This document shows, in pieces, positions 1 to 5,529 of a DNA stretch of 5,529 nt. This stretch comes from Chloroflexota bacterium (GTDB lineage: Bacteria; Chloroflexota; Ktedonobacteria; Ktedonobacterales; Ktedonobacteraceae), in contig VBHS01000078.1 in the NCBI GenBank assembly GCA_005881295.1, forward strand, positions 1-5,529, written 5' to 3'. Both the position numbers and the translations under genes were made by a program. The stretch's first letter is position 1. Each line of letters starts with the position of its first letter. The notes beneath the pieces are model-generated. The model saw only the letters and a program-made list of their open reading frames with translations. It was not told the DNA's origin and ran no database searches.

Positions 1-43
1 CATTATCTAATTTCCGCTGGTGAGGTGCATTGCTTCCGGTCAT
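1..43 (-). CDS. N-terminal fragment of an unidentified gene, cut by the left window edge
   Basis: An ATG at 43-41 opens a minus-strand reading frame that runs without a stop to the window edge, giving 14 residues: MTGSNAPHQRKLDN. The reason to believe it is the ribosome binding site directly upstream at 49-58, a purine-rich AGGAGGAGGG run placed 6-9 nt from the ATG and stronger than that of any other gene here. The peptide is polar and has no signal-peptide or membrane character, so a cytoplasmic protein is likely. It is too short to assign a family. It lies 225 nt downstream of hyuB on the same strand, so it could be a later member of the same transcript or start its own unit. Candidates by context alone are an amidohydrolase, a regulator or another catabolic enzyme. 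Confidence 0.6.
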   Translation of the reverse strand, partial: MTGSNAPHQRKLDN

Positions 44-48
44 TTTTT

Positions 49-58
49 CCCTCCTCCT
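49..58 (-). promoter_or_regulatory. Strong Shine-Dalgarno site for the left-edge gene
   Basis: Read on the minus strand this is AGGAGGAGGG followed by five A residues and the ATG at 43. Two overlapping GGAGG cores sit 6 and 9 nt from the start codon, both in the useful range. Its quality is what identifies the 14-codon fragment as a real gene start. Confidence 0.65.
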
Positions 59-103
59 ACACTTCCAGCTTACCACATATAGGGAAGAAAGTTTAAGCAG
101 AAG

Positions 104-183
104 TTGTATGAAAAGCATGGCTTTCACGGGTAGGACGAGAGACGTATCATCAGTCCCAGATTATTTGTATGAGAAAGCATTGG
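104..183. repeat. Imperfect direct repeat pair in the hyuB-downstream gap
   Basis: Copy 1 at 104-120 reads TTGTATGAAAAGCATGG. Copy 2 at 165-183 reads TTGTATGAGAAAGCATTGG. They differ by two single-base insertions and start 61 bp apart. Both lie in the 225-nt non-coding stretch between the hyuB stop and the next gene. They could be paired binding sites for a regulator of the downstream gene or the remains of a short duplication. The rest of the gap (44-268) is AT-rich; I see no strong GC stem followed by a T run on the minus strand, and only a weak -10-like TATATG at about 76-81 with no good -35 partner. Confidence 0.45.
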
Positions 184-268
184 GCTAGAGGATAGTGGTT
201 TTGTGCATAAGTATTTGTCTTTCTCTTTGACGCGGGTATCACTGAGTAGAGCTCATTTCGTTGCAGTT

Positions 269-1879
269 TCAGCGACCTGCCTCATTCTCCTCGTCAGGCT
301 TTCCCCAACCTCCCCCACCTGGAGAAAGGATCGTCAACTTGTCGCCAGGAGTTGCCTGAAAATGTACCTTGCCTGGCAGAACGTTCTCCTGACCTTCGTG
401 CTGTAAGCGGTTCTCGCCTCGCATCCCAGGCTCGCCCCCTTGAAGGCCATAGGGGCTGGTGCTTCGACGCTCAGTCAGTAACGTGACCTCCGTTGGGACT
501 TCAAAGGTGAACTCTCGCACCAGTCCGTCTCCTCCTCGCGCTGCCCCGTGGCCACCAGAATGATCACGCAAGCGATAGGCATTCACTCGCATTGGGTAGG
601 CATATTCAAAGGCCTCGACAGGAGTGTTGAGCGTATTACTCATGTGCGTATGAACACCTGAGAGGCCATCGAGTTCAGGTCTAGCACCCATCCCGCCCCC
701 CATTGTCTCGTAGTACGCAAAGGGTTGACCTGTACGTGGATCGATGCCTCCGGCAGTAATGTTGTTCATCGTTCCCTGGCTTGCCGCAGGAACGATATCA
801 GGCAATGCAGTAGCTAACGCTCCAAAAACAACATCTGTAATCCTTTGAGACGTTTCAACGTTGCCCTGAGCTACTGCTGCGGGTTGGCGAGCATTGACGA
901 CGGTTCCTTCTGGCGCGATGACTGTGACAGGTGCAAATGTACCGTGGTTCATTGGAGCGTCTTCCGGCATGAGGCAGCGAACAACGTAATAGGTTGCTGA
1001 CTTAGCAACCGCAGCAACCGCATTCACGTTGCCCCGCGTTTGCTGCGCACTTCCAGTGAAATCAACGGTGATCGTGTCTCCTTGCACCGTGACCATAGCT
1101 GCAATAGGGACGGGCTCATCACTGACTCCATCATTATCAAGGCGGTCGGTAAACTCATAGTGTCCATCTGGAATCGCCTTAATGGTTGCCCTTGCGATTC
1201 GTTCAGCATAGGCGATCAACGCATCGATGTGTTCTTCTGTTGTTGAGAGACCCCACCTGTCGATGAGTTCTTGCATTCGTCGTATAGCGGTACGGTTTGC
1301 TGCAATCTGCGCGGCCAGATCACCTCGACGTTCATCGGGAGTGCGAACGTTCCGCAGGAGTACATCTAGCAGTACCTGGTTGGGGTGATCTGCCTCCCAG
1401 AGCTTAACCGGTGGAATGATGATCCCCTCCTGGTGGATCTCAGTCGCCATGGGCATTGAGCCAGGCGACATTCCCCCAACATCGGAATGATGGGCGCGAT
1501 TGGCCGCAAACCCGATCAAACGTTGTTCGCCATCAACCTGTACATACACCGGTGCAATGAGTGTAATATCCGGTAGATGGGTTCCTCCCAGGAAAGGATC
1601 GTTTAACGCAATGATGTCGCCAGGAGAGAAATGATCGAAGGTGTCGAGCGCGGAGGCAACAGAGTCGGGCATTGAACCGAGATGTACTGGAATGTGCGCC
1701 GCCTGAGCAACAAGCCGACCATCAAGATCAAAGAGCGCACAGGAAAAGTCACGCCTCTCCTTGATGTTTGGTGAATAACTACTTCGAGTGAGAACCACGC
1801 CCATCTCCTCTGCAATAGCAGTGAGCGCGCTTCTAAAGAGTTCCAGGCTGATTGGATTTACTGTGGTTTTTTCGCTCAT
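269..1879 (-). CDS. hyuB: Hydantoinase B/oxoprolinase family subunit
   Basis: This 536-residue protein is a full-length HyuB-type subunit (family members are usually about 500-600 residues). It pairs with HyuA in ATP-dependent opening of cyclic amides such as N-methylhydantoin or 5-oxoproline; relatives form part of acetone and acetophenone carboxylases. Family signatures run in order: DFSCALFD at 44-51, HIPVHLGSMP at 62-71, NDPFLGGTHLPDIT at 93-106, the His/Asp-rich NRAHHSDVGG at 127-136 (likely metal site), RNVRTPDERRGDLAAQ at 176-191, DFTGSAQQTRGN at 273-284, ETMGGGMGARPELDG at 391-405, HTHMSNTLNTPVE at 410-422, and a C-terminal SPGGGGWG at 519-526. There is no signal peptide, so it is cytoplasmic. 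The ATG at 1879 follows a GAGGA ribosome site 5 nt away and begins 42 nt after hyuA ends, so the two are probably co-transcribed. The family is certain; the substrate is not. Confidence 0.95.
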   Translation of the reverse strand: MSEKTTVNPISLELFRSALTAIAEEMGVVLTRSSYSPNIKERRDFSCALFDLDGRLVAQAAHIPVHLGSMPDSVASALDTFDHFSPGDIIALNDPFLGGTHLPDITLIAPVYVQVDGEQRLIGFAANRAHHSDVGGMSPGSMPMATEIHQEGIIIPPVKLWEADHPNQVLLDVLLRNVRTPDERRGDLAAQIAANRTAIRRMQELIDRWGLSTTEEHIDALIAYAERIARATIKAIPDGHYEFTDRLDNDGVSDEPVPIAAMVTVQGDTITVDFTGSAQQTRGNVNAVAAVAKSATYYVVRCLMPEDAPMNHGTFAPVTVIAPEGTVVNARQPAAVAQGNVETSQRITDVVFGALATALPDIVPAASQGTMNNITAGGIDPRTGQPFAYYETMGGGMGARPELDGLSGVHTHMSNTLNTPVEAFEYAYPMRVNAYRLRDHSGGHGAARGGDGLVREFTFEVPTEVTLLTERRSTSPYGLQGGEPGMRGENRLQHEGQENVLPGKVHFQATPGDKLTILSPGGGGWGKPDEENEAGR

Positions 1880-1884
1880 GTACT

Positions 1885-1889
1885 TCCTC
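1885..1889 (-). promoter_or_regulatory. Ribosome binding site of hyuB
   Basis: On the minus strand GAGGA is followed by the 5-nt spacer AGTAC and the ATG at 1879. It fixes the hyuB start. Another ATG 16 nt upstream is out of frame and can be ignored. Confidence 0.6.
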
Positions 1890-1921
1890 GCTCATTGGCG
1901 ACCCACAAGAGGTCCCACTAC

Positions 1922-3928
1922 TTATCCCTTTTCTACACGCTCGGCGATGAGATTTCCTATTGCATCGATCTGTGCTCGCCACTCAGGAGGCAGGACTGTT
2001 GTCGTATCATATTGCGTTACGATAGCCGGTCCTTTAATGGTCACTCCCGGCATAAGCTTCTCTCGTTCATATACTGCTGTATCATGAGAAGTTGCACCAT
2101 CAGGACCTGCAAAGACCGCTGATCGCGTTTCTGTAGGTGTCGCAGTTGCCCCTTTATTCTCTTCGTGCTGTTCTAATACTGGACGCGTAGCCGTTCCTCG
2201 TGCCTTCAGTCGTACATTCACCACTTGAACGCGCTCACGTGGATCGTTGTAGCCGAATCTTTTCTCATGTGCTGCGTGAAAATGTGTGACTGCACGTTCG
2301 ACGTCTCCCTCGAATGGTACGGTAAGCTCATATGATTGTCCCACATAGCGTAGATCAAGCGAGGGCTCTACTGTGACCTGTTCGGAAGAAAAACCTTCTT
2401 GTGCAAGCTCGGCTCGCCCCTGTTCCTCTAGCTCGGAGAAAGCTTTTTCCACCGTCTCATGTGCCCCCTGTGAGTGGACCATAATGGTGCGGACGTAGTC
2501 TTTTATGATGTCAGCGGCCAGCATTCCAAGGGCAGAGAGTACACCCGGCGCCTTCGGGATGAACACACGAGGAATCTGCAACGCCGTTGCGAGTTCACAT
2601 GCATGGAGAGGACCGGCGCCACCAAAGGCGGCGAGTATGAAGTGGCGCGGGTCATAGCCTCGCTCAACTGAGATGACACGAATAGCGGCCTCCATATTAG
2701 CATTCACAATGCGGATAATTCCCCATGCCGCTTCCTCAGGAGTTGTACCCAAACGCCCGGCAATACTTTCTACGGCTTGTCGGGCTTGATTTGTATCAAG
2801 TGACATGGTGCCACCAAGGAAGGCTGTCGGAATGAGTCTTCCGAGAACCACATTGGCAACAGTAACCGTCGGCTCTGTTCCCCCACGTCCATAAGCTGCT
2901 GGACCAGGATCAGCACCAGCCGATTTCGGCCCGACGCGGAGCGCTCCACCAACATCAAACCAGGCAATACTGCCACCGCCAGCACCAACTGTGTGGATAT
3001 CAATCATCGGCAGCTTCGTGGGGTACCCACCAATCTTACCATCTGTGGCCTCGGTGATTGCGCCATCAATAAGGGCGACATCAGTCGAAGTTCCGCCCAT
3101 ATCAAGGGTGATTGCATGTTTGAAGCCAGATGCTTCAGCCACAAATGCAGCACCAACTACCCCTGCTGCCGGACCTGAGAGAAGTGTGCGAGCCGCCTCT
3201 CGCCTTGCTGTTGCGCTCGAAATCGAACCACCATTCGATTGCATGATGCGAAAAGGGATATTCCTGGGCAGCACTTCTTCCAGTTTCGCTAAGTAACGTT
3301 CTACGAGTGGTCCAATGTATGCATTGAGAACAACTGTGCTCGTCCGCTCGTACTCGCGGAACTCAGGCACCACCTCGTATGAGGCTGAGACATAAAAGCC
3401 TGACGAGCGTGCAGCATCTGCCACCTCGCGCTCATGATCTGGATTGGTGAAACTAAAAAGGAGGCAAATGGCAATCGCTTCGACGTTCTCTTTTTGCATG
3501 TGCTCGATTGCACTTTTTAGCGACGCTTCGTCGAGTGGAATCATCACCTCGCCGCGTTCATTGAGACGCTCAACAACCTCAAGGCGTAATGATCGAGGTA
3601 CCAATGGAGGCTCCTTCTGAACCTTGAGGTCGTAGAGCTTTGGGCGTGTCTGCCGACCAATCTCAAGTACATCACGAAAACCAGCGGTCGTGATCAGACC
3701 TGTCCGTACCCCTTTATGCTCAAGCACCGCATTGGTTGCAACAGTCGAGCCGTGCACCAATGTGCTAAGGCTCTCCCTGACGCCAAGGTCGGATAACCCC
3801 TGAAGAATTGCCTGAGAGGGATCATCGGGCGTAGAAAGCACTTTATGGACGCGAATTTCGCCCTCTTGAAGAAGGACAAGATCGGTAAATGTACCTCCAG
3901 TATCAACCCCGACAAATAGCTCTGCCAT
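1922..3928 (-). CDS. hyuA: Hydantoinase A/oxoprolinase family ATP-binding subunit
   Basis: From the ATG at 3928 this is a 668-residue cytoplasmic HyuA, the ATPase subunit that activates the substrate carbonyl with ATP for the HyuB partner. It shows the N-terminal hydantoinase/oxoprolinase domain (about 4-180), the central hydantoinase A domain (about 195-490) and a C-terminal domain to 668. ASKHA-type nucleotide motifs are visible: GVDTGGTFTD at 7-16 (phosphate 1), LDMGGTSTD at 275-283 (phosphate 2) and AFGGAGPLHA at 434-443 (adenosine). Other family blocks are VHGSTVATNAVLE at 58-70, MQSNGG at 229-234, LLSGPAAGVVGA at 249-260, HTVGAGGGSIAWFD at 312-325 and GPKSAGADPGPAAYGRGG at 333-350. The frame extends 9 codons upstream to a TTG at 3955 overlapping the transporter stop, but only the ATG has a ribosome site and gives the usual family N-terminus. 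Oddity: Val357 stands where relatives usually carry Asp (PTVTDAN). Substrate unknown. Confidence 0.95.
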   Translation of the reverse strand: MAELFVGVDTGGTFTDLVLLQEGEIRVHKVLSTPDDPSQAILQGLSDLGVRESLSTLVHGSTVATNAVLEHKGVRTGLITTAGFRDVLEIGRQTRPKLYDLKVQKEPPLVPRSLRLEVVERLNERGEVMIPLDEASLKSAIEHMQKENVEAIAICLLFSFTNPDHEREVADAARSSGFYVSASYEVVPEFREYERTSTVVLNAYIGPLVERYLAKLEEVLPRNIPFRIMQSNGGSISSATARREAARTLLSGPAAGVVGAAFVAEASGFKHAITLDMGGTSTDVALIDGAITEATDGKIGGYPTKLPMIDIHTVGAGGGSIAWFDVGGALRVGPKSAGADPGPAAYGRGGTEPTVTVANVVLGRLIPTAFLGGTMSLDTNQARQAVESIAGRLGTTPEEAAWGIIRIVNANMEAAIRVISVERGYDPRHFILAAFGGAGPLHACELATALQIPRVFIPKAPGVLSALGMLAADIIKDYVRTIMVHSQGAHETVEKAFSELEEQGRAELAQEGFSSEQVTVEPSLDLRYVGQSYELTVPFEGDVERAVTHFHAAHEKRFGYNDPRERVQVVNVRLKARGTATRPVLEQHEENKGATATPTETRSAVFAGPDGATSHDTAVYEREKLMPGVTIKGPAIVTQYDTTTVLPPEWRAQIDAIGNLIAERVEKG

Positions 3929-3934
3929 CCGTAT

Positions 3935-3943
3935 CCCCCCTTT
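3935..3943 (-). promoter_or_regulatory. Ribosome binding site that decides the hyuA start
   Basis: The minus strand reads AAAGGGGGG, then the 6-nt spacer ATACGG, then the ATG at 3928. The alternative TTG at 3955 has no purine-rich site at a useful distance. This supports the shorter 668-residue HyuA and a 23-nt gap after the transporter stop, rather than a 4-base gene overlap. Confidence 0.6.
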
Positions 3944-3951
3944 AGGATCGC

Positions 3952-5271
3952 TCAATCAAGAGCGACGAACGCTTTCCCTTTGGTTTCCGGTAGAAAAATC
4001 AACGCGAGCAAGCATAGCCCGTAAGCTAGAGCGCCAAAAGCCACAGCACCGGCTAAACCAATACTGACGGACAAGAAGCCAACTATAGCCGGAAAAAACG
4101 CGCCGACAGCACGCCCAAAGTTATAGACAAACCCTTGTCCTGCACCCCGCGCCCGGCTGGGATAGAGTTCGGCCAGGTAGGAGCCGAAGCCGCTGAAGAT
4201 ACCAGAGGCAAAGAAACCGAGGGGCACTCCCAGAACCAGCAACAGCACATTTGCGCCTACCGGAATCTGAGTATACAGAACTATGAGCGCTGCGCTGCTG
4301 ATCGCGAACAATACAAAGGTAGCGCGCCGACCAATCCAATCGTTAACGTAGCCGCTAACAACATAGCCGAGGAAAGAACCAATAATCACTACGGCCAGGT
4401 ACGCTCCTGTATTTACTATGGTCAGATGACGACTATCTTTTAGAAACGTCGGTAACCAGGTGAAGATTGAGTAATACCCACCCTGGGCTCCAATAGACAG
4501 GAGCGAGGCTGCCGCTGTAGTGCCTATCAGATCGCGACGGAAGATCTGAAGTAGCGAGTTTTCCCTGGCACCACGTTGCACCGCTTCACTCGTCTCCTGC
4601 TCCTCGACCTCGCGTGTCTTAGTGTACACCTCTGGCTCTTGCACGTTTTTTCGCACATACAAGATCAGTAAGGCAGGTAAAATACCCAACATGAAGAGAA
4701 TACGCCAGCCTAGTTCTGGTGGCACCAGACTAAAGATAATCGTATACATCACTACGGCTAACCCCCACCCGATCGCCCAGGCACTCTGAACCATGCCAAG
4801 CACGCGTCCTCTCTGAACAGGATTAGCGACCTCAGCGACAAGAATTGCGCCTGCAGCCCATTCTCCTCCAAAGCCCAATCCCTGAAGGGCGCGGAAGGTG
4901 AGGAGCAAACCATAATTCGGGGCAAGCCCTGATAGGAAGGTGAAGATGGCGTAAACTGCAATCGTGACCATCAGCGTTCGTACACGACCAATCCTATCAG
5001 CTAATGTGCCAGCCATCACACCGCCAATAGCTGATACAACCAGTGTGACAGTAGCGATGAGACCTGACTGTCCTTTAGACAGAGCAAAGGTAGCGGCAAT
5101 TGCTGTCAAGGCAAGCGAGAATACCTGAAAATCAAAAGCATCCAACGCCCATCCCATGAAGGAGGCCCAAAAAGCATGGGCAGCTTGTTCTGGTAATGTT
5201 CGATACCAGTCAAAACTAAAAATCCTCTGATTCTGCTGGGATACGTCTTTTTCTGAGCTTCTAATTGCCAT
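3952..5271 (-). CDS. Major facilitator superfamily transporter, metabolite:H+ symporter type
   Basis: This 439-residue inner-membrane protein has about 12 hydrophobic segments (roughly 35-60, 70-90, 98-116, 120-145, 156-180, 188-207, 249-275, 285-306, 315-333, 338-362, 378-400, 404-427) and a charged central loop at about 208-246, the standard 6+6 MFS plan. Motifs include GWALDAFDF in the first segment (40-48), the loop 2-3 signature GTLADRIGRVRTL at 88-100, RALQGLGFGGEWAAGAILVAE at 127-147 and its charged ends, the second-half copy DWIGRRATF at 311-319, YPSRARGAGQG at 370-380 and a sugar-porter-like PETKGKAF at 428-435. The first-segment Asp pair and GGEW block resemble sialate, lactate and aromatic-acid proton symporters. 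As first gene of the set, 23 nt before hyuA, it probably imports the substrate of HyuA/HyuB. Start chosen on the ATG at 5271 with GGAGG 7 nt upstream. The transported compound cannot be read from sequence. Confidence 0.92.
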   Translation of the reverse strand: MAIRSSEKDVSQQNQRIFSFDWYRTLPEQAAHAFWASFMGWALDAFDFQVFSLALTAIAATFALSKGQSGLIATVTLVVSAIGGVMAGTLADRIGRVRTLMVTIAVYAIFTFLSGLAPNYGLLLTFRALQGLGFGGEWAAGAILVAEVANPVQRGRVLGMVQSAWAIGWGLAVVMYTIIFSLVPPELGWRILFMLGILPALLILYVRKNVQEPEVYTKTREVEEQETSEAVQRGARENSLLQIFRRDLIGTTAAASLLSIGAQGGYYSIFTWLPTFLKDSRHLTIVNTGAYLAVVIIGSFLGYVVSGYVNDWIGRRATFVLFAISSAALIVLYTQIPVGANVLLLVLGVPLGFFASGIFSGFGSYLAELYPSRARGAGQGFVYNFGRAVGAFFPAIVGFLSVSIGLAGAVAFGALAYGLCLLALIFLPETKGKAFVALD

Positions 5272-5278
5272 AATATAA

Positions 5279-5283
5279 CCTCC
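5279..5283 (-). promoter_or_regulatory. Ribosome binding site of the transporter gene
   Basis: The minus strand reads GGAGG, a 7-nt spacer TTATATT, then ATG at 5271. This is a consensus site and fixes the first start codon of the gene set. Confidence 0.7.
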
Positions 5284-5342
5284 GTAGTTAGCTGTGACTG
5301 TGGCGCTCCATCCTTTCTACCTGGGGAAATGTACAGATACCT

Positions 5343-5357
5343 TGTGCAATTAACACA
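5343..5357. promoter_or_regulatory. Operator-like palindrome TGTG-N7-CACA
   Basis: TGTGCAATTAACACA is an imperfect palindrome with 4-bp outer arms, 72 nt upstream of the transporter ATG. It resembles a regulator half-site pair, but its 7-nt spacing is one short of the CRP-type TGTGA-N6-TCACA arrangement. It could serve a GntR- or LysR-family regulator. This is pattern-based only. Confidence 0.25.
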
Positions 5358-5367
5358 TTTTCTTTTA

Positions 5368-5375
5368 CCACGTGG
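5368..5375. promoter_or_regulatory. Perfect 8-bp palindrome CCACGTGG
   Basis: CCACGTGG reads the same on both strands; the outer T/A pair one base further out also matches. On the minus strand it runs into TGGTAAAAG, which has the form of an extended -10 element (TGnTAAAAG) but lacks a convincing -35. If that element is used, the palindrome would overlap it and could act as an operator. Confidence 0.25.
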
Positions 5376-5394
5376 CAGGGCAATAGAGAGATGC

Positions 5395-5416
5395 AGATCG
5401 TTTGATGTCGCGATCT
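5395..5416. promoter_or_regulatory. Inverted repeat AGATCG-N10-CGATCT
   Basis: Two perfect 6-bp arms are separated by 10 bp, giving 16 bp between arm centres, about one and a half helical turns. It sits 124 nt upstream of the transporter ATG. There is no T run after it, so it is not a terminator; a dimeric regulator site is possible. Confidence 0.25.
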
Positions 5417-5467
5417 TCTCTGGCTATCCTTTTCTCATTTGTTGAGCTTTTCTCTGAACGGATGACC

Positions 5468-5496
5468 TATGTATCCAGTGCGGGCCTCTCTTGCAA
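5468..5496 (-). promoter_or_regulatory. Weak candidate promoter for the transporter-hyuAB set
   Basis: On the minus strand TTGCAA (5496-5491), a 17-nt spacer and TACATA (5473-5468) make a weak sigma-70-type promoter (4/6 and 3/6 matches). It would give a leader of about 190 nt. It shares the palindromic TTGCAA box with the plus-strand candidate. A start site closer to the gene is also possible. Confidence 0.25.
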
Positions 5497-5519
5497 ACTG
5501 CACTTTTATCGATTACAAT
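5491..5519 (+). promoter_or_regulatory. Candidate divergent promoter reading out of the window to the right
   Basis: TTGCAA at 5491-5496, an exact 17-nt spacer, and TACAAT at 5514-5519 (5 of 6 bases of the -10 consensus). Transcription would begin near 5526 and run off the window. It implies a gene transcribed away from the hyu set, a common position for its regulator, but that gene is not visible here. Confidence 0.45.
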
Positions 5520-5529
5520 TAGAATGGAG

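Noticed and set aside
131..158. Possible GGGAC/GTCCT hairpin in the gap after hyuB
   Set aside because: Five-base arms with a wobble pair, a loop of about 16 nt and no T run; not a credible terminator.
203..406. 67-codon plus-strand open frame spanning the hyuB 3' end
   Set aside because: Most of it is antisense to conserved HyuB C-terminal codons; no ribosome site or recognisable protein features.
1003..1020. Two tandem copies of a 9-bp GCAACCGCA-like unit
   Set aside because: It lies within hyuB and simply encodes an Ala/Val-rich stretch; too short to be a meaningful repeat.
1788..2122. Overlapping plus-strand open frames of 99 and 75 codons across the hyuA-hyuB junction
   Set aside because: They are antisense to two clear conserved genes and have low-complexity, non-protein-like composition.
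2991..3296. 101-codon plus-strand open frame inside hyuA
   Set aside because: It mirrors the Gly/Ala-rich codons of the HyuA ATP-binding region on the opposite strand; typical shadow frame.
3929..3955. HyuA start at TTG 3955, overlapping the transporter stop by 4 bases
   Set aside because: No ribosome site lies ahead of it, while the ATG at 3928 has a purine-rich site 6 nt upstream and gives the usual family N-terminus.
4135..4443. 102-codon plus-strand open frame inside the transporter gene
   Set aside because: Antisense to conserved membrane segments and the PSRARG motif; no supporting start signal.

Overview
This is bacterial DNA of middling GC content. It carries one tightly packed minus-strand gene set, read from right to left: an MFS-type transporter, then hydantoinase/oxoprolinase subunits HyuA and HyuB, then the first 14 codons of a further minus-strand gene cut by the left edge. 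The three complete genes are intact, have good ribosome binding sites and show no frameshift. There is no rRNA, tRNA, CRISPR array, IS element or phage gene. The host cannot be named securely. The gene content would fit a soil or environmental heterotroph such as a Chloroflexota (Ktedonobacteria-like) or Bacillota species, but this is a weak inference from general style, not from a marker gene.

Layout. Positions 5272-5529 are an AT-richer upstream region. It holds a good plus-strand promoter candidate firing out of the window to the right, a weaker minus-strand candidate that shares its palindromic -35 box, and several small operator-like palindromes. Positions 3952-5271 encode the 12-TM transporter, 1922-3928 encode HyuA (ATG start preferred over an upstream TTG), and 269-1879 encode HyuB. 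The gaps inside the set are 23 and 42 nt, so one transcript is likely. Positions 44-268 are a 225-nt gap with no clear terminator but with a 17-19 bp imperfect direct repeat. Positions 1-43 begin the next gene behind a very strong Shine-Dalgarno sequence.

How the genes work together. HyuA (ASKHA-fold ATPase subunit) and HyuB (metal-dependent partner) normally form an ATP-dependent enzyme acting on a lactam, cyclic amide or imide, or on a ketone in the carboxylase branch. The transporter probably imports the substrate, a small organic acid or amide. The true substrate cannot be read from sequence. The small subunit expected of an acetone carboxylase is not present between or beside these genes, so a hydrolase of the N-methylhydantoinase / 5-oxoprolinase / caprolactamase type is the better guess. 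I see no clearly new system here; the open points are the substrate, the cut-off downstream gene and the regulatory region.
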